DNA of 15,433 nucleotides from RGIG5579 sp045580105 (GCA_045580105.1 JAZNNH010000031.1:1-15433); one strand, 5' to 3'. Counted from the first letter of the stretch, positions 1 through 6,906 are shown. Numbers and translations: made by a program. Notes: generated from the letters alone by a model not told the origin.

Positions 1-365
1 ACAGGTGGTGGCGGCGTTGAGCAAAACCGTAGCCCCCGAAATGCTTTGTCTTTGGTCAAGCTCAGTCAAAAGTGCCAACGCACGGTCCACGGCAAGAAGA
101 CCTTTTTTTCTCTCTCTTGGCATTTTCGGTAGAGCCCCAGCATTTCATTGACCACGGAAAGCTCGCCCCGCCGATCAAAAAGCGCCTCGGCCTCTCTTTG
201 CCAATATTCCAAATGGCTTGCGGCGGCATCCAAATCGTTCGTTTCAAAGCATTGATCGAGCTTGTCAATCACACGGGAAACGGGGATTTCCCCTGCTTTT
301 TTTCGGCTTTTTTGACATTGACTGCAATTGAAATCCACCGCGAGAATCACATCCTTTTCTTCCAT
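1..365 (-). CDS. TPR-repeat protein, 5' part, reading frame broken
   Basis: Probable tetratricopeptide-repeat protein of a type common in Clostridia, cut off by the left window edge. It starts at ATG 365-363 behind a purine-rich AAGGAAAGGG site; a TTG three bases upstream is less likely. The first frame runs about 88 residues and includes a CxxC (CSQC), an acidic helical stretch and the TPR-like text SVVNEMLGLYRK. In this frame translation would stop at 68-66 after an unrelated tail (VFLPWTVRWHF). The -1 frame continues the TPR pattern (GLLAVDRALALL, then SISGATVLLNAATT) without a stop to position 1. The switch falls on the codons GAA-AAA-AAG at 110-102, which contain the heptamer A-AAA-AAG. 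Programmed frameshifting, a real one-base deletion or a homopolymer sequencing error could each explain this. The role is unknown; TPR domains usually mediate protein-protein contacts. It lies 45 bases downstream of queG and may be co-transcribed with it. Confidence 0.72.
102..108 (-). other. A-AAA-AAG slippery heptamer at the frame break
   Basis: Within a run of seven A on the minus strand, the codon phase of the upstream frame gives exactly A-AAA-AAG, the same heptamer used for -1 frameshifting in E. coli dnaX. A slip of -1 here restores the TPR-like frame for the remaining 34 codons of the window. I see only a weak four-base-pair hairpin (GTGC-GTTG-GCAC) downstream and no strong Shine-Dalgarno-like stimulator upstream, so regulated use is not demonstrated. 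Confidence 0.5.
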
Positions 366-410
366 CAAAATCCCTTTCCTTTGCTTGTTTCGATCCCGCC
401 CTCTTGCTTT

Positions 411-1199
411 TTATTCTTTCAAATTTCGTTTCAGGACCTCTCTTCCGCGCCAAGAAAAGGCGCGCGCCAGAAACGCCGGTTCGTCAAGTTCTGTCACTTC
501 TTGGGACAGCATGGGAATGTGGTCGTGTCGGAAAAATTCGATGGGCGTTTCCGCCACGTTTCGGTTCATCGGGCACGCGTTTTGGCAAAGATCGCATCCC
601 CATTTGCACGGAACCGATGCCATGCGCGCCGCTTCCTCTTCCGTCCACGTTTTTTTCTGGGTAAGCGAAGATAGACACTCTTCTCTTTTCGGATCTAAAA
701 TCGCTCCGGTAGGACACGCCCTCTCGCATGCGCCGCAGGCGCGGCAAGAGCCGATCTCTCGCGCTGAAACGCTCTTTTGTGCCCGAGAGAGCAAAAGAGC
801 GCCGATGAAAACGAAAGAGCCGTAGATCGGATGGTTCAGAAGTCCGTTTTTTCCCAAAACGCCGAGCCCCGCCTTCAGAGCAGCATCGCGCTCGTCAATG
901 GGGGAAGAATCGGTATAGCCCAAAAAGCCAAGGTCCTCTCCCCGCTCGTCGAGATACCGAGCGAAGCGCTCGAAAAGCTCTTTCCCATATAAATGATAAT
1001 CCCTTGGCTGGGCATAAACCGAAAGATTGGTGGTTTGCTGTCCGGCGTTGTAGGGAATCAAAAAGATCACGGCGCTTTGGATCGAGCCGAGGGATTCCTG
1101 CGCTCTCTTCCACTTTTTCTCGTTGATCACACGAAGATCCGCGGCGTTCAATTCCTGAAAAAACAAGATTTGTTCCGCATCAAAAAATTCCTTTAACAT
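411..1199 (-). CDS. queG: Epoxyqueuosine reductase QueG-like iron-sulfur protein
   Basis: Probable epoxyqueuosine reductase, a cytosolic cobalamin-dependent enzyme for the last step of queuosine formation in the tRNA anticodon. The 262-residue product carries the QueG signature around D97 (TDSSPIDERDAALKAGLGVLG, beginning at 96) and two [4Fe-4S] cysteine sets, CRACGACERACP (C152, C155, C158, C162) and CKWGCDLCQNACP (C198, C202, C205, C209). It is shorter than the roughly 300-380 residues of classical QueG and lacks a C-terminal repeat domain. The ATG at 1199 sits behind GGGAGA with good spacing. It has its own promoter, with the -35 box directly after the terminase stop codon. The TPR gene follows 45 bases downstream. 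A related double-cluster reductase with another substrate cannot be excluded. Confidence 0.82.
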   Translation of the reverse strand: MLKEFFDAEQILFFQELNAADLRVINEKKWKRAQESLGSIQSAVIFLIPYNAGQQTTNLSVYAQPRDYHLYGKELFERFARYLDERGEDLGFLGYTDSSPIDERDAALKAGLGVLGKNGLLNHPIYGSFVFIGALLLSRAQKSVSAREIGSCRACGACERACPTGAILDPKREECLSSLTQKKTWTEEEAARMASVPCKWGCDLCQNACPMNRNVAETPIEFFRHDHIPMLSQEVTELDEPAFLARAFSWRGREVLKRNLKE

Positions 1200-1220
1200 A
1201 TGCTCTCCCTTTCATTCAAA

Positions 1221-1249
1221 AGGATAGCAAACAAACCTTATTTCGTCAA
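1221..1249 (-). promoter_or_regulatory. Sigma-A promoter of queG
   Basis: On the minus strand TTGACG (1249-1244) and TATCCT (1226-1221) are separated by 17 bases. The -10 ends about 20 bases before the queG start codon. The -35 begins on the base after the terminase stop codon, and no terminator separates the two genes. Confidence 0.6.
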
Positions 1250-2620
1250 TTATTTTTTCATAAAACTTAAGTAAGAATTCGTTTCTTCGCGTTTGCCGAA
1301 AAACTCCGCTCGGATGTCCCTTTGCGGCACGGACACGCTTTTTTCTTCTCCCGGCAAAAACGGCAAGGAAGACAGACCGTAGCGAAGGGCATCCGGCGCG
1401 TGGGTGTACTCGTGAGGGGTGAGCGCGGCATCTTCCGTTTTGATTGGATCAAAGGTCAGTCGCGGGAGGGTGCGAAGCAGATTTTTGCACTGCGGGAAAA
1501 TTCCGAGAAACGGTCCCTCTTTGCCTTCTGCCCGCAAAAATTCGCGCACGCGGCGCCAACCGGGAATTCTTGCGTTGTCGGCGGGGATCAGTCCCTTGAC
1601 ACCGGAGGAAGATAAAATATCAAACCCGCTTTTCCCGCCGTCCTGCCGCCTGCCGGCAAGGTCGGGGGAGGCGGCGATATAGCGAATCTCTTCCTTGTCG
1701 CATCGCTCCCGAATTTCGCGCGCCGCTTCGGACAGCACCAGATCGGGCTGATAGAATTCCCGATAGACCACAAGTCGGCTTCGATCCGGCGGATAGGCAA
1801 ACCAAAGACACGCCGTCATATCAAGCCCGTAGTCCATCGCCGCAAAGCGATGCCAAGTGTCGGGAATGGAAAAGGGCGCGATTTCGTGACGGGATCGGTC
1901 AAATTCCGTAAAATACTGCCCCTCGAACGCATCCCAATCACCGTCGAGCATCGCGCGGCGGCGAAGCGGCGGCAGGGATTCCAAGGTTCGCACGTATTCG
2001 GGATTTTCCTTTAACAGATAGCGATTGTCATAAACGGTGGAGGGAATGAAGACGTAATCTTCCGCCTTTTCCCCCTCTCGGTAATCCCGATCGATAAACA
2101 GTCGCTTCACCCAAGCGTGTCCGACCCCACCGGGGTTACAGGTAAAATACATCCGTGGGACAAACGGCTCCTGCAAAAGTCCTGCTAAGCGGCAGCATTC
2201 GGTCATCGCGTAATACTGACTTTCCGTAAACTGCGTCGCCTCCTCCATTCCGACCACCTCGTATGCCTGCCCCTGATATTGGAGGGCGTCCCCCTCCTCG
2301 CTCAAATATCCGAGTTTGATGCGAGATGAGCTGGGAAACAAAAATTCCTTGGTAGAATCCTTGTAGTCGGCGATTCCGTGAAGCCAACGCCGCAAGGGAT
2401 TGATGTGATTTTCCCGAAGCTCGGGAAAGGTGCGGCGCAACAGCAGAATCTGGATTCCGGGGTAGCGCAGTGCCAGAAGCACGAGCTTTGCTCGCATGGC
2501 AAAACTTTTTCCCCCGCCTCTTGCGCCTCCGTACGCAATGCGTCGGGCATTGGCACGAAAAAATTCCTCCTGAGGAGGAAAGGGATGTAAACTATCTAAA
2601 AATCGTTCGATTGCATTCAT
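1250..2620 (-). CDS. Phage-type terminase large subunit (orphan)
   Basis: Large subunit of a tailed-phage DNA-packaging terminase: an ATPase motor fused to an RNase H-like nuclease that cuts concatemeric DNA and pumps it into a capsid. From ATG 2620 it has 456 residues. The Walker A is GGARGGGKS (31-39), the Walker B EVVGMEEA (121-128) and the coupling motif FTCNPGG (159-165). Candidate nuclease acids are D263 (AMDYG), D320 (ASPD) and D410 (HAPDALRY). All motifs are intact and the length is normal. An in-frame TTG at 2635 is possible but has no ribosome site, whereas AAGAGA precedes the ATG. No portal, capsid or protease gene follows; the next gene downstream is queG. The small-subunit-like gene lies upstream on the same strand, with the thiamine cassette between them. 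I see no clear promoter directly upstream, so expression may depend on read-through from the small-subunit promoter. Confidence 0.88.
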   Translation of the reverse strand: MNAIERFLDSLHPFPPQEEFFRANARRIAYGGARGGGKSFAMRAKLVLLALRYPGIQILLLRRTFPELRENHINPLRRWLHGIADYKDSTKEFLFPSSSRIKLGYLSEEGDALQYQGQAYEVVGMEEATQFTESQYYAMTECCRLAGLLQEPFVPRMYFTCNPGGVGHAWVKRLFIDRDYREGEKAEDYVFIPSTVYDNRYLLKENPEYVRTLESLPPLRRRAMLDGDWDAFEGQYFTEFDRSRHEIAPFSIPDTWHRFAAMDYGLDMTACLWFAYPPDRSRLVVYREFYQPDLVLSEAAREIRERCDKEEIRYIAASPDLAGRRQDGGKSGFDILSSSGVKGLIPADNARIPGWRRVREFLRAEGKEGPFLGIFPQCKNLLRTLPRLTFDPIKTEDAALTPHEYTHAPDALRYGLSSLPFLPGEEKSVSVPQRDIRAEFFGKREETNSYLSFMKK

Positions 2621-2628
2621 ATTTTCTC

Positions 2629-2657
2629 TTGACAAATCGTGAAAAAGAGATTAAGAT
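2629..2657 (+). promoter_or_regulatory. Sigma-A promoter of the thiamine cassette
   Basis: TTGACA (2629-2634), a 17-base spacer and TAAGAT (2652-2657) predict transcription starting near 2664, just ahead of the TPP aptamer. The -35 box lies only 8 bases from the divergent terminase start codon at 2620, so polymerase bound here would cover the terminase ribosome-binding region. Confidence 0.65.
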
Positions 2658-2681
2658 ATTCTCACGCACATGAGCGGAAAA

Positions 2682-2755
2682 ACAGGGGTGCTACGGCTGA
2701 GACGCAGAAATGCGAACCCTCTAACCTGAAATGGATAATACCGGCGTAGGGAGTT
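2682..2755 (+). promoter_or_regulatory. TPP riboswitch (THI-box aptamer)
   Basis: This is a class-defining thiamine pyrophosphate aptamer. It contains GGGGTGC at 2685, GGCTGAGA at 2695-2702, ACCCT in the middle, AACCTGA followed by GGATAATACCGGCGTAGGGA. These are the conserved pyrimidine- and pyrophosphate-sensing halves in the right order and spacing. It is followed by a strong terminator and then thiT, so bound TPP is expected to stop transcription of the transporter and kinase genes. The exact edges of helix P1 are approximate. Confidence 0.95.
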
Positions 2756-2777
2756 TTTGATGAGAACCAGATTCTTG

Positions 2778-2811
2778 TTCGCACAGGACTTCCGTCCTGT
2801 GCGAATTTTTT
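2778..2811 (+). terminator. Riboswitch-controlled intrinsic terminator
   Basis: A perfect 12-base-pair stem (TTCGCACAGGAC at 2778-2789 with GTCCTGTGCGAA at 2794-2805) closes a TTCC loop and is followed by six T. It lies between the TPP aptamer and the thiT ribosome binding site. This marks control by transcription attenuation rather than by hiding the ribosome site. Confidence 0.92.
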
Positions 2812-2825
2812 CGAGGAGTTTCTTT

Positions 2826-3482
2826 ATGCAAACCAACAAAACAAAAAAACTGGTTACCTCTGCGATGCTCGTGGCATTGGGAACCGCCGTCAGTTTGGTA
2901 TCCGAATGGATTCCCTTTTTGAACCTGCCCTTCGGCGGCACCATCACTCTGGCAAGCTTATTGCCCCTTGTTTTGATCGCTTATCTCTACGGCACCAAAT
3001 GGGGTCTGGGCGCGTCCTTCGTCTATTCACTTTTGCAGATGGCGATCGGATTCCGCACCGTTTCGGGACTTTTTCTTCCCAATTCCGATTCCTATATGGG
3101 CTCGGTCGGCATTGCCTTTCTGATTCTTTTGATTGATTACGTTCTCGCCTTCACCAGCGTCGGTCTGGGCGGTATTTTCCGAGGCAAGCTAAAAAGAAAA
3201 TGGGCTCTTGTTTGGGGCAGCGTCTTTTCCCTTTCGCTTTGCTACCTCTTTCACGTCATCTCCGGCGCCATTTTCTACGGCGCTTGGGCGGAATGGTTCT
3301 TTTTGGAAAGCGCGGCAAAAGACCTTGCCATCTCCTCTTTCATCATGAACACCTTTCACGGCGCGGGGCTGAGCGTGATGTATTCGATCGTTTATAACGG
3401 CTGCTATATGATTCCCGAAATTCTCATCACGTCCGTTGCCGCAGCCGCCGTCTCCCGAATTCCCACCATTCAAAAACTCTGA
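2826..3482 (+). CDS. thiT: ECF thiamine transporter S component ThiT
   Basis: Membrane-embedded substrate-binding (S) subunit of an energy-coupling-factor transporter for thiamine; it works with EcfA, EcfA' and EcfT, which are not in this window. The 218-residue product is hydrophobic with about six membrane helices, beginning with the typical KKLVTSAMLVALGTA start. It contains FHVISGAIFYG (142-152) and the conserved VYNGCYMIPE segment (189-198), regions that resemble the thiamine-binding part of ThiT. The ATG at 2826 follows GAGGAG by seven bases; a longer open frame from 2757 would run through the terminator and is rejected. The TPP riboswitch directly upstream fixes the substrate assignment. 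The kinase gene follows after 10 bases. Confidence 0.93.
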   Translation: MQTNKTKKLVTSAMLVALGTAVSLVSEWIPFLNLPFGGTITLASLLPLVLIAYLYGTKWGLGASFVYSLLQMAIGFRTVSGLFLPNSDSYMGSVGIAFLILLIDYVLAFTSVGLGGIFRGKLKRKWALVWGSVFSLSLCYLFHVISGAIFYGAWAEWFFLESAAKDLAISSFIMNTFHGAGLSVMYSIVYNGCYMIPEILITSVAAAAVSRIPTIQKL

Positions 3483-3492
3483 AAGGATTGCT

Positions 3493-4101
3493 ATGGAACC
3501 CATCTGCCATATCGTGGGCGCAGGTGATTTTTCGCCTGACCTGCTAAATGCGCGCCAAGGCGATCTCATCCTTGCCGCAGACGCCGGTTTCCGTCATTTA
3601 AAAGATGTCGGAATCCTGCCCGATCTTTACATTGGTGACGGCGATTCCTTGGGCTTTTTTCCCGAAGGAATCCAAACCGTGGTTCTCCCCAAAGTAAAAG
3701 ATGATACCGACTCGCTTGCCGCGCTCCGGTATGGGCTTACCTCCGGGTTTCGCTTGTTTTATCTTTACGGGGCGTTGGGCGGCAAGCGCTTTTCCCATTC
3801 TCTTGCCAATCTCCAGTCCCTTTCCTTTCTGCATCAAAACGGAGCAAAAGGGGTCATCCTCGATGCCAACTGCCGCATAGAATATCTTCCCCCAAGCACT
3901 TACAAACCGGATCTTTCCGGCGGCTTTTTTTCTCTGTTTTCTATGGAGGGCGAGGCGTGCGTTTCCATTCAAGGAGCCAAATACCCCTTGCAAAACGCGG
4001 TTTTGACCCCACGTTTTCCCCTGGGCGTCAGCAACGAGGGGGGGAAAGATACCCAAATCACCGTTCACTCCGGCAGTGTGTTCCTCATCCGCGAAGCGTG
4101 A
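3493..4101 (+). CDS. thiN: Thiamine pyrophosphokinase
   Basis: Cytosolic enzyme that transfers pyrophosphate from ATP to thiamine, giving the TPP sensed by the riboswitch upstream. The 202-residue length is normal. Motifs are AADAG (28-32), IGDGDSLG (47-54), KDDTDSLAA (69-77) with the acidic metal and phosphate site, GALGGKRFSHSLANL (93-107) and SNEG near the end. The more usual DH in the fourth motif is SH here, a modest departure. The start at ATG 3493 follows GAAAGGA. The gene is 10 bases behind thiT, so transport and activation are co-regulated. The stop codon (4099-4101) directly abuts the stop codon of the convergent terminase small-subunit gene, with no intergenic base and no terminator. 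Confidence 0.93.
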   Translation: MEPICHIVGAGDFSPDLLNARQGDLILAADAGFRHLKDVGILPDLYIGDGDSLGFFPEGIQTVVLPKVKDDTDSLAALRYGLTSGFRLFYLYGALGGKRFSHSLANLQSLSFLHQNGAKGVILDANCRIEYLPPSTYKPDLSGGFFSLFSMEGEACVSIQGAKYPLQNAVLTPRFPLGVSNEGGKDTQITVHSGSVFLIREA

Positions 4102-4497
4102 TCACTCCGCCCAAACCGAGCACACCCCCAAAGAGGCGGGACTGCTCTCTTTTTCCTGCGCGTCGGCATAGCGCTTGAAATTCACGGACAAAAAGAGCTT
4201 CGCACCCGTTGCGGTATCTTTCGAAAACAGCTTTTCCTCCGCACTTTCTTCTACTTTCAAAAGCGCTCTTCCAATGAGCGCTTTTACTTTTTCATCTTGG
4301 ACACGCTCCAGCTCTTCCCGACTTTCCAAGCCGAGCGCGAGGGCAATGCCGGTCACCGTACACGGCTTTTCTTCGTATAGGATTTCTCCTGTTTTTCCCG
4401 TCACGAAATTGCCGTCCGAATCTCTTTTTTCCACCCGTCGGGAGCAAAAATACCCTGTCAGCAGTTTCTTTGCTTTCGCTTCCGTCAACTTTTTCAC
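4102..4497 (-). CDS. Terminase small subunit-like DNA-packaging protein
   Basis: Likely DNA-recognition (small) subunit of a phage terminase. The 131-residue product has the family layout: a basic helical N-terminus (KLTEAKAKKLLTGYF), then CTVTGIALALGLESREEL (46-63), which matches the helix-turn-helix core TVTGLALALGF of small terminases, then a helix ending EEKLFSKDTATGAKLFLSVNF (88-107), which resembles the usual RLF...GAKFNLANNF tail. The start is GTG 4497 behind AAGGAG; an ATG at 4521 lies upstream of that site and is unlikely. It has its own promoter and is the first minus-strand gene upstream of the terminase large subunit, but the thiamine cassette lies between them. No other packaging gene is present. 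The assignment rests on motif resemblance, not a database search. Confidence 0.68.
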   Translation of the reverse strand: MKKLTEAKAKKLLTGYFCSRRVEKRDSDGNFVTGKTGEILYEEKPCTVTGIALALGLESREELERVQDEKVKALIGRALLKVEESAEEKLFSKDTATGAKLFLSVNFKRYADAQEKESSPASLGVCSVWAE

Positions 4498-4519
4498 GAT
4501 TCTTTCTCCTTTTTTTCGC

Positions 4520-4549
4520 ATTGTATCCGAAATGCGGCGTGTCAGACAA
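4520..4549 (-). promoter_or_regulatory. Putative promoter of the terminase small-subunit gene
   Basis: On the minus strand TTGTCT (4549-4544), an 18-base spacer and TACAAT (4525-4520) precede the AAGGAG site and GTG start. A short inverted repeat, TGTCA-N5-TGACA at 4540-4554, overlaps the -35 and could be an operator, but the arms are only five bases. Confidence 0.45.
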
Positions 4550-4560
4550 TGACAAATCCC

Positions 4561-4589
4561 TTGACGCAAGCCCCTTTTTTTCCTATAAT
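4561..4589 (+). promoter_or_regulatory. Sigma-A promoter of the membrane protein gene
   Basis: TTGACG (4561-4566), a 17-base spacer and a perfect TATAAT (4584-4589) lie 29 bases before the start codon. This promoter is back to back with that of the terminase small subunit; only 11 bases separate the two -35 boxes. Confidence 0.75.
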
Positions 4590-4617
4590 AGAAAAAAACA
4601 AAAAAGGAGGGTGTTCG

Positions 4618-5364
4618 ATGGCTCGCAAAATTCCCTTTGCCGGCATCGCACTGGTTTGTTCCGTCGTGATGCTGTTTTTCACGTTTTTTGCTTGGGGCTG
4701 GTTTTCCGATGCCCGCGGGCTGGAAGCGTATTTTGAAATTCCCATCGGAACCGAGCACAGTGCCCTTTCCACCTTGGCGGATGCGCTCTGGATGGCAACT
4801 CCTTTTCTGTTGCTGATCTCTTCGTTTTTGATTCTGTCCCCCTCGCCGACTCACAAAAGAATCGCACTCATATTCACTCCCATTCCGCTGGGCATTTACG
4901 CATTCTTCCAAATCCTCTTGTTTTTGGGAGAAAAAGAGGGTCATTTTTCCATTCTTATCACCTTGTTTTTCATTCTTTTCACCTCTTGCCTTACCATCCT
5001 TTCCGCATTCATTCCCGAACTTGGCCGTTTTGCCGGACAAAGTGCCATGTGTCACGTTCTTGTTGAAATCATCCTTGTGATTTTATCGTTTGTATTCCAA
5101 GAAAAGTTTTCCCAGTTTTATTTTTCTCAGCTTCTCCCCATGGGTCATTTGTCGGGATTTCGCTATTCGTTCTTTCTCATTTCCGTTTGTCTTTACTATC
5201 TTTCCTATTCTCTTTTCCTTGCGTGTCTGAATTTTTCCGACACGGCAAAGAAAGAAAAAAAGAGCAAACCCGAAGAACCAAAGAAAGAAGAATCCGAACC
5301 TGAGCCAGATTCTGACGCAGAAAAAATTCCCCTTGATCTTGCCGATTTCGGCATTGAAAAATAA
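4618..5364 (+). CDS. Six-helix membrane protein, function unknown
   Basis: I do not recognise this family. The 248-residue product starts at ATG 4618 behind AGGAGG with seven-base spacing. Hydrophobic segments at about 7-29, 58-74, 80-104, 112-132, 144-160 and 185-206 suggest six membrane helices. The C-terminal 45 residues are highly charged (KKEKKSKPEEPKKEESEPEPDSD) and probably cytosolic. There is no recognisable catalytic motif, and the first hydrophobic stretch looks like a membrane helix rather than a cleaved signal. It stands alone between a strong promoter and an intrinsic terminator, and is divergent from the terminase small-subunit gene. That position permits shared regulation but does not show a shared function. 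A small accessory transporter or stress-related integral membrane protein are possibilities only. Confidence 0.8.
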   Translation: MARKIPFAGIALVCSVVMLFFTFFAWGWFSDARGLEAYFEIPIGTEHSALSTLADALWMATPFLLLISSFLILSPSPTHKRIALIFTPIPLGIYAFFQILLFLGEKEGHFSILITLFFILFTSCLTILSAFIPELGRFAGQSAMCHVLVEIILVILSFVFQEKFSQFYFSQLLPMGHLSGFRYSFFLISVCLYYLSYSLFLACLNFSDTAKKEKKSKPEEPKKEESEPEPDSDAEKIPLDLADFGIEK

Positions 5365-5367
5365 AAG

Positions 5368-5397
5368 ACCGCCTTACCGATTCGGCAAGGCGGTTTT
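5368..5397. terminator. Bidirectional intrinsic terminator
   Basis: ACCGCCTT (5368-5375) pairs with AAGGCGGT (5387-5394), with an inner CCG/CGG extension and loop ATT. TTTTCTCTTT follows on the plus strand and CTTTTATTTTT on the minus strand, so it can end both the membrane protein gene and the convergent lipoprotein gene. Confidence 0.88.
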
Positions 5398-5415
5398 CTC
5401 TTTAAGCTTGTGTTT

Positions 5416-6906
5416 TCAAAAATTCAAAAGTCGATCCAAAAGATCGGTCAGAACGCGTACGCATTGTTCTCCGGTTCCGGGAACATAGCGGGTGGTATCC
5501 ACCTCATATCCACGATTGGGGAACGCCTCGATGGAGGGGATATACCCAAACGCACCGTTGGTGTAGGCACACAGAAACGTCATCGGGAAGGAAGACGCCT
5601 TCTTGACCTGCATCCCGTTTGTGTCAAACATTTCATACGGTGCGGCAGCAAACGCCACGTCGCCGATGGCAATCGCGCCGAAATTGATTTGTATCGTTGT
5701 ATCCGTGCGTTTGGAGCGGGCTATCACGGCGTTGGCGTGATACGCAGAGCTGTAGCCGTATTGTCGGCAAAGTGCGGTAGTATCCTTTCTCTGAGAAAAG
5801 AGATCGCTGATTTCCTGCGCCTGAGCAAGATCATAGCCCTCGATATTCAAATCGCAAAAAACCGTTTCTTCCTGCAAGAGTGCTTGCACCTTGCCGGTCT
5901 TGGCAGGACGCAAGGTGGAAAGCGCAGGGATCATGGTCGCCGCCAGATCCTCTCCGTGCTTTTCATAATCCTTTGCATTGTTTTTCTCCCAAGAAAGCTT
6001 GGTGCCGGGGGTCACGTTGCCGGCAGCCCCCTGATAATAGGCAAAATACATACCGGTTTCCTTTTCGACCTGTTTGCGGAATACACCGACCCAGTCGGCG
6101 GAAACCTCAGTACCGGTGCTGCTGCCGACGGTCGTAACGTGGCAAGTCCAGTTCACCAAAACGATATCCTTTTGGTTCGCACGATCAAAGCGGATGATCT
6201 GCATTTGATTGTCCGCATCGGTTTCGTGACGGGCAAGGGGGGATGCGGTTCCCAGCACGTTATTGCTTCCGCCGCCTGCCGTTCCGTCTTGGCGAATGTA
6301 GCGGCGCACGTACGCAAGATTTTCCGTTCTCGTTTCGCCGATGTACATTTCGGCGCGGTCACGCGTGGCAATGGCTTCTTTTGCCGCCGCCACCACTTGC
6401 TTTATCAAGATGGAACTATATGGGGAATCACCGGAGATTTCCGGTCCGGAATGGGTGTGCGTGCAGGTAAAGAACATATATTCCTTGGGAATACCGGTGG
6501 CGTTGGTGACGGCGCGCGTCAACGTTCTCCACAGTTGTGCGTTGATGTAAATCAGATCCAAAGAATAGAAAAGTGCAGTGTTTTCTCCATCGGAAACGGC
6601 AACACAAGTGGCATAAAGCGGATCCAGCACGCTGGAAGAAAGGCGGTATTCCGTATTGCCGTATCCTGCCATCGGCGTGCCCGACTTCGGAGTGATTATG
6701 TTTCTGGCAAACCCGACGGAAAAGCCGGTCGGATCAAACACACCCTCGTATTTTGTTTCCTTTGTTTGGGCTTCTTCTTTGGTATTTGACAAAGACGATT
6801 CTGTTGTCGAGGCGTTTTTTGTTTCCTCTTGCGTCAAAGAGGCCGAGCAAGACACAAGGGAAAACACCATCCATAAAGAAAGAAAAAAAGCAAGAAACCG
6901 TTTCAT
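5416..6906 (-). CDS. Lipoprotein with neutral ceramidase-type domain
   Basis: Surface lipoprotein with a neutral/alkaline non-lysosomal ceramidase N-terminal-type domain, a zinc amidase fold known for releasing fatty acid from sphingoid bases. Residues 1-20 form a lipoprotein signal with lipobox LVSC (Cys20). A Ser/Thr/Glu/Lys-rich linker runs to about 52. The domain contains HTHSGPE (150-156, predicted zinc-binding histidines), CHVTTVG with H256, ADWVG (270-274) and QGAAGNVTPG (292-301), which correspond to conserved ceramidase blocks. At 496 residues it lacks room for the long C-terminal domain of full-length ceramidases. The ATG at 6906 follows AAGGAGG. It is a single-gene unit with its own promoter and terminator. 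The substrate in this bacterium is uncertain; other lipid or peptide amides are possible. Confidence 0.85.
   Translation of the reverse strand: MKRFLAFFLSLWMVFSLVSCSASLTQEETKNASTTESSLSNTKEEAQTKETKYEGVFDPTGFSVGFARNIITPKSGTPMAGYGNTEYRLSSSVLDPLYATCVAVSDGENTALFYSLDLIYINAQLWRTLTRAVTNATGIPKEYMFFTCTHTHSGPEISGDSPYSSILIKQVVAAAKEAIATRDRAEMYIGETRTENLAYVRRYIRQDGTAGGGSNNVLGTASPLARHETDADNQMQIIRFDRANQKDIVLVNWTCHVTTVGSSTGTEVSADWVGVFRKQVEKETGMYFAYYQGAAGNVTPGTKLSWEKNNAKDYEKHGEDLAATMIPALSTLRPAKTGKVQALLQEETVFCDLNIEGYDLAQAQEISDLFSQRKDTTALCRQYGYSSAYHANAVIARSKRTDTTIQINFGAIAIGDVAFAAAPYEMFDTNGMQVKKASSFPMTFLCAYTNGAFGYIPSIEAFPNRGYEVDTTRYVPGTGEQCVRVLTDLLDRLLNF

Noticed and set aside
2757..2825. Upstream start for thiT
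   Set aside because: It would translate the riboswitch terminator hairpin; the ATG at 2826 has GAGGAG at ideal spacing.
1250..4497. A complete prophage
   Set aside because: Only the two terminase-like genes are present; there is no portal, capsid, tail, lysis, integrase or attachment-site repeat in the window.
4498..5055. Long N-terminal extension of the small terminase frame
   Set aside because: The extra residues are low-complexity, overlap the membrane protein gene and its promoter, and lie upstream of a good AAGGAG-GTG start at 4497.
5410..6789. 459-residue plus-strand open frame over the lipoprotein gene
   Set aside because: The minus strand has a signal peptide, lipobox, zinc motifs, promoter and ribosome site; the plus-strand frame has none of these and runs through the region after the terminator.
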